36,803 bases of DNA from positions 1-36,803 of the forward strand of contig JANNGZ010000384.1 in assembly GCA_031404155.1 (NCBI GenBank), given 5' to 3'. The DNA is from JANNGZ01 sp031404155. GTDB lineage: Bacteria; Pseudomonadota; Gammaproteobacteria; Burkholderiales; Burkholderiaceae_C. This document shows, in pieces, positions 26,960 to 35,956 of the stretch. The position numbers were made by a program, and so were the translations under genes. Below the pieces are notes generated by a model. The model had not been told where the DNA came from. It saw nothing but the letters and a program-made list of their open reading frames with translations, and made no database searches. Each line of letters opens with the position of its first letter. Positions within the stretch are counted from its first letter, which is position 1.

Positions 26960-27984
26960 TGTCGTCTTACGAGGCCTTGCGGCTGCAGCTGCGCCAGGAG
27001 CCGCGAACCTGGCTGGTGACCGGCGTGGCGGGCTTCATCGGCTCCAACCTGCTGGAGGCATTGCTCCAGCTCGACCAGCCCGTCGTGGGGCTGGACAACT
27101 TCGCTACCGGGCACCAGCACAACCTTGATGAGGTGCGGGGCGGGGTCACGCCGGCGCAATGGGCGCGCTTTCGGTTCATCCGGGGCGACATCTGCTCGCT
27201 TGACGACTGCCAAGCGGCCTGCACCGGGGTGGACCATGTGCTGCACCAGGCCGCGCTGGGCAGCGTGCCGCGTTCGCTCGCCGACCCGGTCAACACCAAC
27301 CGCAGCAATGTCGACGGCTTCCTCAACATGCTCGTGGCCGCGCGCGACGCCCAGGTGCGCCGCTTTGTCTACGCGGCCAGCAGTTCCACTTACGGCGACC
27401 ACCCGGGCCTGCCCAAGGTGGAAGACCAGATCGGCAAGCCGCTGTCGCCCTACGCGGTGACCAAGTACGTCAACGAGCTTTATGCCGACGTGTTCGCACG
27501 CTGCTACGGGCTGTCATCCATCGGGCTGCGTTACTTCAACGTCTTCGGGCCGAGGCAGGACCCGCAGGGCGCCTACGCCGCGGTGATCCCGAAATGGGCC
27601 GCTTCGATGACACGCGGCGAGACGGTCTTCATCAACGGCGACGGGCAGACCAGCCGCGACTTCTGCTTCGTGGCCAACGCGGTGCAGGCCAACCTGCTCG
27701 CCGCCACCGTCGCGGAGCCGGCGGCGTTGAACCAGGTCTACAACGTGGCGGTGGGCGACCAGACCACGCTGACCCAATTGCATGGCCTGCTGGCCGAGCG
27801 GCTGGCCGCCCGGCACGCGGGGCTGGTCATCGGAGCGCCGGTGCATCGGGCATTTCGTGACGGCGACGTGCGCCACTCGCGTGCCGACATCGGCAAGGCC
27901 GTATCGATGCTCGGCTATGCGCCGACCCACCGCTTCGCCGAAGGGCTCGACGTTACCGCCGACTGGTACGCCGGTCGCGAGTAG
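26959..27984 (+). CDS. tviC: UDP-N-acetylglucosamine C4-epimerase (TviC/WbpP type)
   Basis: Extended short-chain dehydrogenase that interconverts UDP-GlcNAc(A) and UDP-GalNAc(A). It has 341 residues. The nucleotide motif is TGVAGFIGSNLLEAL (residues 21-35), with SSSTYGDHPGLPKVED (141-156) and the catalytic Tyr165/Lys169 in YAVTK; RYFNVFGPRQDP and SRDFCFVANAVQAN are typical of WbpP-like epimerases. The start ATG (26959-26961) shares its A with the TGA of the dehydrogenase gene and has GGAGG about five bases upstream. It converges on rhlE with only 26 bases between the stops and no clear terminator. Confidence 0.93.
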
Positions 27985-28010
27985 CCGCCGCCTGGCACAC
28001 GGCAGCCAGC

Positions 28011-29516
<1,506 letters not shown>

Positions 29517-29554
29517 CACCGAGCATTATCGCCGCATAGCGATTTGGGCGTTCG

Positions 29555-30646
29555 TCAGCGCCGTGAGGCCAACCAACGAGGCGAGCGAAAGCGGACGATG
29601 CGCCAGTACAGCGTCACGTAAAGCAGGCCGAAGGCGATGATGAATCCGCCCAGCACCGGCGTGTTGTTCCACCACAGCATCGACGGGATCACCGAGAGCA
29701 TGCACAGCATCCACAGGTAGGGCGAGGTCATCGAGTTGCGGCGTGTCAGCGAGCGCACCGCACGCTTGCCCCCGGCCCAGCGCATGAAGCGGCGGTAGAT
29801 CAGGCTGTGCAGGTGCACGCCGTCGGGCATGCCCGGCGGCGCGCCGCGCAGCACCATGCGGCGGTAGATGGAAAAGAGCGTTTCGAACACCGGGTAGATG
29901 CACAGCAGCAGCGGGAACAGCGGCGAGACCTCCTGGTTCCGGTGCACCAGCAAAATCGCCACCTCGGCCAGCAGGAAGCCGAGAAAGTAGGCGCCGCCGT
30001 CACCGAGGAACACAAGCCCGGCCGGGAAGTTGAAGATGAAGAACCCGAGCACGGCGCCAACGCCCATCAGCGCCAGCAGGGACAAAAAACTGTCGCCGAC
30101 CTGGAAGCCCACATAGGCCAGGCTCCCGAACATCATCACGACACACATCGAGGCCAGGCCGTTGAAGCCGTCGATGATGTTGATCGAGTTGGCGACCCCC
30201 GCCACCACAAAGACGGTGAGCGCCAGCGCCACCGGACCGAACAACACCAGCCAGTCGAGCCCGGGGATATCGGTGCGCCGGATCACCGCACCGAGCAGCC
30301 AGGCCGCCATGGCGGCGGATACCGCGGTGAAGAAGAGCCGGCGCCGCGGGCTCACCGTCTTGGTCAGGTCCTCCTGCAAACCGGACAAAAAAGCGGGCAT
30401 GCCGCAGGCCAGCAGCGTGGCCGCCGCCATCCCGTGGTCGGGCGAGCGCAACCAGAGCAGCGGCACCGCGGCCGCAACGCCGAGCACGATGCCGACACCG
30501 CCGATGCGCGGCACCGGCACCTCATGAAACTTCTGCGGCCCCGACAGGTCGTCGTCGCCGGTCAGGTGCGACAGCCATTTGGCCGAACGCACCGCCCACA
30601 AGGTGGTGAGCAGCGAGACGGCGAACGCGACGAGGAGCACGGACAT
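29555..30646 (-). CDS. Polyprenyl-phosphate sugar-1-phosphate transferase (WecA/MraY family)
   Basis: Integral membrane enzyme, 363 residues with about ten hydrophobic segments, that probably transfers a sugar 1-phosphate (often GlcNAc- or related) to undecaprenyl phosphate and so starts O-antigen or capsule repeat units. Family motifs are GDDDLSGPQKFHEVPVPRIG (residues 30-49), the catalytic region NSINIIDGFNGLA (153-165), FLGDGGAYFLG (213-223) and the HLHSLIYRR motif (278-286), which resembles the HIHH motif of WecA. The sugar specificity is not readable. ATG at 30646-30644 gives a start directly before the first membrane helix; the open frame upstream is Arg-rich. The gene is divergent from the Wza-like gene, which fits a polysaccharide role. 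Confidence 0.91.
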   Translation of the reverse strand: MSVLLVAFAVSLLTTLWAVRSAKWLSHLTGDDDLSGPQKFHEVPVPRIGGVGIVLGVAAAVPLLWLRSPDHGMAAATLLACGMPAFLSGLQEDLTKTVSPRRRLFFTAVSAAMAAWLLGAVIRRTDIPGLDWLVLFGPVALALTVFVVAGVANSINIIDGFNGLASMCVVMMFGSLAYVGFQVGDSFLSLLALMGVGAVLGFFIFNFPAGLVFLGDGGAYFLGFLLAEVAILLVHRNQEVSPLFPLLLCIYPVFETLFSIYRRMVLRGAPPGMPDGVHLHSLIYRRFMRWAGGKRAVRSLTRRNSMTSPYLWMLCMLSVIPSMLWWNNTPVLGGFIIAFGLLYVTLYWRIVRFRSPRWLASRR

Positions 30647-30814
30647 CGCCCGAAGTTTATCTGGGCACTGGGTGCGTGCACGCTGGGCGCCTGAGGCGTA
30701 CCACCCCGGCAACGCTAGAATCCGCCGGCTTCGCGTGCTCGCCCGCTCGGGCGTCCTGCCGACATTCTCGGCACCTCGGCGACGCGCCAAATTTTTGCGA
30801 TTCAACGACCCCGC
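30647..30814. promoter_or_regulatory. Divergent promoter region of the polysaccharide genes
   Basis: These 168 bases separate the starts of the sugar-phosphate transferase gene and the Wza-like gene. The best + strand match to a -10 box is TAGAAT (30716-30721, in CGCTAGAATCC), about 95 bases before the Wza-like start; only a poor -35 candidate (TGAGGC, 18-base spacing) precedes it. An AATTTTTGCG stretch lies at about 30790. No operator is recognised. Confidence 0.35.
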
Positions 30815-32899
30815 ATGACCACGCGCCTGGCGCCGACAGATTCTTCGATGCTCAAGACAAGGCCCAACTTCGACCGCACCCCGGCACGCGGCTCGCCGCT
30901 CGGCCGCCGGGTGAGCGCGCTGGCCAGCGCGCTGACGGGCGCGCTGACGGGCGCGTTGTCCCCCGCGTTGTCCCCCGCGTTGTTATCCGCGCTGTTTCCC
31001 CTGATCGTCGCGTCGATCACACTGCCTCTGGCGCTGCCCGGTTGGGCTCAGACCTCGCAAACCACCCCGCAGGATTCGAGCAGCGGCAACGCCACCGGTG
31101 GCCCGATCCGCCTGCGCCAGACCGACCCCGGCACACGCACGCCGCCCGGCACTTCGCCCAGCGGCGAGAGGACCGAGCGGCCCGACCGCCTGGACCGACT
31201 CGAACGCCGCGACCGGCGCGACCCGTTCGACCCCAGGTTCCAGCCCTACCTGCCAAGTGATTTCGAGCTCTTCGTGCGCAAGATTGCCGGCCAGGAAGTC
31301 GACGCGGAGAACGGCATCCGCCGCTTCGGCGCCGACCTGATGGCCGCACCGCCCCGCGGCGAGGCCGGCGAGCCGGTGCCGGTGGCGCCCGCGGACTATG
31401 TGGTGGGCATCGGCGACGAACTGCTGCTCACGATCTGGGGCTCGGTGGACGCCGACCTGCGCCTGAAGGTCGACCGCGGCGGCCGCATCAGCATTCCGCG
31501 TGTGGGGCCGGTACCGGTGGCCGGGGTGAAGTATTCCGACCTGCAGGCCGCGATCACGCCGCGCGTGGCGCAGGTGTTCCGCAACTTCCAGCTCAGCGTG
31601 TCGCTGGCGCAGTTGCGCGACATCCGGGTCTACGTCACCGGCTTCACCCCGCGCCCGGGCGCCTACACGGTGAGCAGCCTGTCGACCATCGTCAACGCGC
31701 TGATGCAGGCCGGCGGGCCGGCCGCTTCCGGCAGCTTCCGCAAGATCGAGTTGCGCCGCGGCGGCCAGTTGGTCTCCACCTTCGACCTCTACGAGCTGCT
31801 GCTCAAAGGCGACAAGACCGCCGATCGGGTGCTGGCCTCCGACGACGTGGTTCATATCGGCGCGGTCGGCCCACAAGTGGCGCTGATCGGCAGCGTGAAC
31901 AAGCCCGCGGTATTCGAGATCAAGACCGGTGAATCGGTGGCCGACGTGCTGCTCATGGCCGGCGGCTTCACCGCGGTGGCCGACCGCAGCCGCCTGGCCA
32001 TCGAACGTCTGGGCGAACGCGGCGGCGCGCGTATCAAGCAGCTTGCGCTGCCGCAGGACCTGACCCAGACGCCCGGCGACGGCGACGTGATGCGCGCCTT
32101 CAGCGCGGTGGACGCCGCGCTGCCGGTGCTGCCGCAAAACAAGCGGGTGCGTGTCGAAGGCGAAGTGGCTCGTCCGGGCGAAATCATCCTGCCCCCGGGC
32201 AGCTCGGTGGGCGACGCGATCCGCGCCGCCGGCGGCCTCACCCCGTCAGCCTATGTCTTCGGCACCGAGTTCAACCGCGAGAGCGTGCGCGTCACCCAGC
32301 AGGAAAACTACGAGCGCGCATTGCGCGACCTGGAAACCGAGATGACTCGCTCTGGCGCCACGCAGCGCGCGATCTCGGCCGACGAAGCCACCGCGCAGGC
32401 TGCGCGCAGCACCGCGGGCACCCGATTGATCGAGCGCCTGCGTGCGGTCAAGCCCACCGGGCGCATCGTGTTGCAAGCCACGCCGGGGACCAGCCAACTG
32501 CCCGAGCTGGCGCTGGAAGACGGCGACCGGCTCTACATCCCGGCGCGCCCCACCACGGTGGGCGTTTTCGGCAGCGTCTTCAACAGCGGCAGCTACCTGC
32601 ACGCCTCGGGCCGCGGCGTCGAGGACTACCTGCGCCTTGCCGGCGGGCCCACACGCGGCGCCGACACCGGCAGCCTGTTCGTGGTGCGCGCCAACGGCAG
32701 CGTGGTCAGCGGGCGCCAGAACAGCGGCTTCTTCACGCTGGGCAGCGGCCTGTCCGACGTCAACGCCGAACCCGGCGACACCATCTTCGTGCCCGAGGAG
32801 CTGAACAAGACCACCTTCCTCCAGGCGGCCAAGGAGTGGACGCAGATCCTGTACCAGTTCGGTCTCGGCGCCGCGGCGCTGGCCACGCTGAAGAACTGA
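30815..32899 (+). CDS. Wza-type polysaccharide export protein with four SLBB domains
   Basis: Outer-membrane or periplasmic export component for capsule or exopolysaccharide. It has 694 residues, about twice the length of E. coli Wza. An Arg-rich n-region and a hydrophobic core built from ALxx repeats (residues 35-62) lead to a probable signal-peptidase I site near LPGWAQ-T. I see no cysteine anywhere, so it is not a lipoprotein, unlike Wza. The Poly_export domain is about 188-270 (PADYVVGIGDELLLTIWGS). Four SLBB domains follow: VYVTGFTPRPGAYTVSS, VALIGSVNKPAVFEI, VRVEGEVARPGEIILPPG and VGVFGSVFNSGSYLHASG. The C-terminal helix (LYQFGLGAAALATLKN) may sit in the outer membrane. ATG at 30815 is assumed; Met12 (30848) is an alternative. 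The wzz-like gene starts six bases after its stop. Confidence 0.92.
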   Translation: MTTRLAPTDSSMLKTRPNFDRTPARGSPLGRRVSALASALTGALTGALSPALSPALLSALFPLIVASITLPLALPGWAQTSQTTPQDSSSGNATGGPIRLRQTDPGTRTPPGTSPSGERTERPDRLDRLERRDRRDPFDPRFQPYLPSDFELFVRKIAGQEVDAENGIRRFGADLMAAPPRGEAGEPVPVAPADYVVGIGDELLLTIWGSVDADLRLKVDRGGRISIPRVGPVPVAGVKYSDLQAAITPRVAQVFRNFQLSVSLAQLRDIRVYVTGFTPRPGAYTVSSLSTIVNALMQAGGPAASGSFRKIELRRGGQLVSTFDLYELLLKGDKTADRVLASDDVVHIGAVGPQVALIGSVNKPAVFEIKTGESVADVLLMAGGFTAVADRSRLAIERLGERGGARIKQLALPQDLTQTPGDGDVMRAFSAVDAALPVLPQNKRVRVEGEVARPGEIILPPGSSVGDAIRAAGGLTPSAYVFGTEFNRESVRVTQQENYERALRDLETEMTRSGATQRAISADEATAQAARSTAGTRLIERLRAVKPTGRIVLQATPGTSQLPELALEDGDRLYIPARPTTVGVFGSVFNSGSYLHASGRGVEDYLRLAGGPTRGADTGSLFVVRANGSVVSGRQNSGFFTLGSGLSDVNAEPGDTIFVPEELNKTTFLQAAKEWTQILYQFGLGAAALATLKN
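30917..31000 (+). repeat. Seven-unit 12-bp tandem repeat in the signal peptide
   Basis: In-frame 12-base units read GCGCTGGCCAGC, GCGCTGACGGGC twice, GCGTTGTCCCCC twice, GCGTTGTTATCC and GCGCTGTTTCCC. They encode tetrapeptides ALAS, ALTG, ALTG, ALSP, ALSP, ALLS and ALFP, which make up most of the hydrophobic core of the signal peptide. Two pairs of adjacent units are identical at the DNA level, which suggests recent slippage duplication. Confidence 0.85.
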
Positions 32900-32905
32900 C
32901 GCGAG

Positions 32906-34084
32906 ATGAGCTCCCGATCGATGACGGACGCGGACCAACGAATTGCCGACGACGAGGACGACGAAGGCGGTATCGGCCTGCTCGAGATGGCGCTGCTGCT
33001 CGGCGCTCACCGCAAGCTGCTGGTCGCCGGGCCCTTGCTTGCCGGCCTGGTTGCCCTGGGCATCGCGTTCCTCATCCCTCCGACCTTCACCGCGCGCACT
33101 TCGTTCATGCCGCCGCAGCAACAGCAGAGCAGTGCCGGCGCCGCACTCGCCTCACTCGGCGCGCTGGCGGGCCTGGCGGGTGGTGCCGGCTTGAAGACGC
33201 CGGCGGATCAGTACGTGGCGCTGCTGCAGAGCAATACCGTGGCGGACCACTTGATCGAGCGCTTCAAGTTGATGGACGTGTACGACAAAAAATTCCGAGT
33301 CGACGCGCGCAAAGAGCTCGCCGGCAACGTGCGCGTCGCGCTTGGCCGCAAGGACGGGCTGATCAGCGTCGAGGTCGACGACAAGCTGCCGCAGCGCGCC
33401 GCCGAAATCGCCAACCGGCATGTGGAGGAACTGCGCGAGCTCACCAGCACGCTGGCAGTGACCGAGGCGCAGCAGCGCCGCGTGTTCTTCGAAGGCCAGC
33501 TCAAGCAGACCAAGGACAAGCTGGTCCAGGCCCAGGTGGCGCTGCAGGCCAGCGGCTTCTCGGCCGGCGCGATCAAGGCCGAACCCAAAGCCGCGGCCGA
33601 GGCCTATGCCCGGCTGCGCGCCGAAGTCACCGCGGCCGAGGTGCGCCTGCAGGCGATGGGCAGCTACCTCAACCCGAACGCACCCGAGTTCCAGCAGGCA
33701 CAGGGCACGCTCGTGGCGTTGCGCGGGCAGTTGCTGAAGCTGGAGCTGCCGGCGGACGCGACCGGCCAGGGAGCGGACTACATCGGCAAGCTGCGCGAGT
33801 ACAAATATCAGGAAACATTGTTCGAACTCTTTGCCCGCCAGTACGAGCTGGCGCGGGTGGACGAAAGCCGGGAGGGCGCCCTGATCCAGGTGGTGGACCT
33901 GGCCACGGTGCCGGAGAAGAAGAGCCGGCCTCAGCGGGCCTTGATCGCTGTTGCCGCGACGGTGGGCAGTGCGCTGCTCTTGATGATGTTCGTTGTGGCG
34001 CGGCATTTCTGGCGCGAATCCAAACGTGATCCGGCCGCGTTGGAGCGGCGGGCGCGCTTGCAGCAGTCGCTCGAGGGACGCTGA
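32906..34084 (+). CDS. Wzz-type polysaccharide chain-length determinant
   Basis: Inner-membrane polysaccharide co-polymerase that controls chain length or links synthesis to export. It has 392 residues. An acidic N-terminus precedes membrane segment 1 (about residues 40-58, VAGPLLAGLVALGIAFLIPP). A long periplasmic coiled-coil part follows (about 150-320, for example VTEAQQRRVFFEGQLKQTK), then the proline-containing motif VPEKKSRPQRALI before membrane segment 2 (about 350-368, ALIAVAATVGSALLLMMFV). No C-terminal tyrosine-kinase domain is fused. An Ala/Gly/Leu-rich stretch (ALASLGALAGLAGGAG) follows the first helix. ATG at 32906 is used; Met6 (32921) is possible. It directly follows the Wza-like gene. 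Confidence 0.92.
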   Translation: MSSRSMTDADQRIADDEDDEGGIGLLEMALLLGAHRKLLVAGPLLAGLVALGIAFLIPPTFTARTSFMPPQQQQSSAGAALASLGALAGLAGGAGLKTPADQYVALLQSNTVADHLIERFKLMDVYDKKFRVDARKELAGNVRVALGRKDGLISVEVDDKLPQRAAEIANRHVEELRELTSTLAVTEAQQRRVFFEGQLKQTKDKLVQAQVALQASGFSAGAIKAEPKAAAEAYARLRAEVTAAEVRLQAMGSYLNPNAPEFQQAQGTLVALRGQLLKLELPADATGQGADYIGKLREYKYQETLFELFARQYELARVDESREGALIQVVDLATVPEKKSRPQRALIAVAATVGSALLLMMFVVARHFWRESKRDPAALERRARLQQSLEGR

Positions 34085-34117
34085 CGTGCCGGGATGTATT
34101 GCATCGTCGATATCGCA

Positions 34118-35053
34118 ATGAGCCGAATTGATCAGCACGCCAAGATACTGGTCTCGGGCCATCGAGGCATGGTCGGCAGCGCCATCGTGCGTCGGCTTCA
34201 GGCGGGCGGCTTCAGCAACATCGTCCATCGCAGCCGTGATGAACTCGACCTGCTCGACCAGCGCGCGGTGCAAGCCTATCTCGACGCTGAACGGCCGGAC
34301 TACATCTTCATGGCCGCCGCCAAGGTCGGCGGCATCCAGGCCAACACCCAGTTCGGCGCCGACTTCATCTACGAGAACCTGCTCGTCGAAGCCAATGTGA
34401 TACATGGCGCGCACCGGGCCGGCGTACAGCGGCTCATGTTCCTCGGCTCAAGCTGCATCTACCCGCGCGACTGCCCGCAGCCGATCAAGGAGGAGTACCT
34501 GTTGTCCGGCCCGCTGGAGCCGACCAACGAGCCCTACGCCATTGCCAAAATTGCCGGCATCAAGTTGTGTGAAGCCTACAACCGCCAGCACGGCAGGCAG
34601 TACGTGAGCGTGATGCCCACCAACCTCTACGGCCCAAACGACAACTACGACCTCGCGAGCAGCCATGTGCTTCCGGCGCTGATCCGCAAGGCGCACGAAG
34701 CCAAGCAGCGTGGCGACGCCGAGTACGTGGTCTGGGGCAGCGGCAAGCCGCGCCGCGAATTCCTCTACGTCGACGATCTCGCCGACGCCTGCGTTCACCT
34801 CATGGAACGAGGCTACGACGGCCCGCTGGTCAACGTCGGTTGCGGTGAGGACGTGACGATCCGCGAACTGGCCGAGACTGTGATGGACGTGGTGGGCTTT
34901 CGCGGCCGCATCGTTTTCGATGCCAGCAAGCCCGATGGCACGCCACGCAAGCTGCTGGACGTTAGCCGCTTGGCCACGTTGGGATGGCGCTCGCGCACGC
35001 GGCTGCGCGACGGTATTGCCCTTGCGTACGCAGCCTCACCGTTCCACAACTGA
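34118..35053 (+). CDS. fcl: GDP-L-fucose synthase (or related GDP-sugar epimerase/reductase)
   Basis: NADPH-dependent epimerase/reductase that converts GDP-4-keto-6-deoxymannose to GDP-L-fucose. It has 311 residues from ATG 34118, giving the normal N-terminus with KILVSGHRGMVGSAIVRRL. The catalytic Ser is in LGSSCIYPRDCPQPIKEEYL (residues 109-128), Tyr140 and Lys144 in YAIAKIAG, and MPTNLYGPNDNYD and RREFLYVDDLADA follow. An ATG at 34094 would add eight residues that do not fit the family; neither start has a strong ribosome-binding site. The partner gene gmd, which makes the substrate, is not in the window, so it may lie elsewhere. A role in a colitose-type sugar is a less likely alternative. 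Confidence 0.93.
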   Translation: MSRIDQHAKILVSGHRGMVGSAIVRRLQAGGFSNIVHRSRDELDLLDQRAVQAYLDAERPDYIFMAAAKVGGIQANTQFGADFIYENLLVEANVIHGAHRAGVQRLMFLGSSCIYPRDCPQPIKEEYLLSGPLEPTNEPYAIAKIAGIKLCEAYNRQHGRQYVSVMPTNLYGPNDNYDLASSHVLPALIRKAHEAKQRGDAEYVVWGSGKPRREFLYVDDLADACVHLMERGYDGPLVNVGCGEDVTIRELAETVMDVVGFRGRIVFDASKPDGTPRKLLDVSRLATLGWRSRTRLRDGIALAYAASPFHN

Positions 35054-35063
35054 GCCAGCCTCC

Positions 35064-35186
35064 ATGACGCAGGAAGAAATCTACGGCGACTCGGCTGGCC
35101 GCGACGATTTGATCCGCATCCTACCGGGGAAAATTCGTTGGCGGCCCGTTTGCGGTGTCCCCGGTACTGGTGGAGAGAGGCATTGA
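35064..35186 (+). CDS. Possible small open frame between fcl and rfbF
   Basis: A 40-codon frame starts at ATG 35064 (MTQEEIYGDSAGRDDLIRIL) and stops at 35184-35186, so that its TGA overlaps the TTG start of rfbF (TTGA). The first half looks protein-like and acidic; the second half is Pro/Gly/Arg-rich. The same stop/start pattern occurs at several true gene pairs in this window. It could be a coupling leader, the remnant of a lost gene, or chance. No family is recognised. Confidence 0.3.
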   Translation: MTQEEIYGDSAGRDDLIRILPGKIRWRPVCGVPGTGGERH

Positions 35187-35956
35187 AAGCAGTCATCCTG
35201 GCCGGCGGGCTCGGCACCCGGATATCCGAGGAGACGCACCTGAGGCCCAAGCCGATGATCGAGATCGGAGCCAAGCCGATCCTGTGGCACATCATGAAGA
35301 TGTACTCGGCCCACGGCATCAACGACTTCGTGATCTGCTGTGGCTACAAGGGATACGTCATCAAGGAGTACTTCGCGAACTACTTCTTGCACATGTCCGA
35401 CGTCACTTTCGACATGCAGAAGAATGAAATGCGCGTGCACCAGCGCAAGGCCGAGCCGTGGAAGGTCACGCTGTTGGACACCGGTGACGAAACCATGACC
35501 GGTGGGCGTCTGAAACGCGTCGCCGAGCACGTCGCTGGCGACGAAGCCTTCTGCTTCACCTATGGCGACGGCGTGGCCGACGTCGACATCGGAAGGCTGA
35601 CGCAGTTTCATCGCAAACACGGCAAGCTCGCCACCGTCACTGCGGTGCAGCCACCGGGCCGATATGGAGCGCTCATGCTCGACGGTGCAGCCGTACGTGG
35701 TTTCATCGAGAAACCGCGCGGTGACGGCGGCTGGATCAACGGCGGCTTCTTCGTCCTCTCGCCCACTTGCCTCGACCTCATCGTCGGCGATCACAGCATC
35801 TGGGAGGCGGAGCCGCTGAACCGGCTGGCGGCCGACGGCGAGCTGATGGCGTTTGAACATGCGGGCTTCTGGCAACCGATGGACACGCTGCGAGACAAGA
35901 CGCAGCTTGAGCATCTCTGGGCGTCGGGCCAGGCACCCTGGAAGATGTGGTCATGA
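35183..35956 (+). CDS. rfbF: Glucose-1-phosphate cytidylyltransferase
   Basis: Makes CDP-glucose from CTP and glucose 1-phosphate, the first step toward CDP-linked 6-deoxy and 3,6-dideoxy sugars. It has 257 residues, the usual length. The N-terminal nucleotidyltransferase motif KAVILAGGLGTRISEETHLR (residues 2-21) is followed by PKPMIEIGAKPILWHIMKMY; FTYGDGVADVD and INGGFFVLSP are also typical. The start is TTG at 35183-35185: the family begins MKAVILAGG, a purine-rich GGAGAGAGG lies directly upstream, and the ATG at 35138 would add an unrelated Arg-rich extension. The stop overlaps the rfbG start (ATGA). Confidence 0.95.
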   Translation: MKAVILAGGLGTRISEETHLRPKPMIEIGAKPILWHIMKMYSAHGINDFVICCGYKGYVIKEYFANYFLHMSDVTFDMQKNEMRVHQRKAEPWKVTLLDTGDETMTGGRLKRVAEHVAGDEAFCFTYGDGVADVDIGRLTQFHRKHGKLATVTAVQPPGRYGALMLDGAAVRGFIEKPRGDGGWINGGFFVLSPTCLDLIVGDHSIWEAEPLNRLAADGELMAFEHAGFWQPMDTLRDKTQLEHLWASGQAPWKMWS

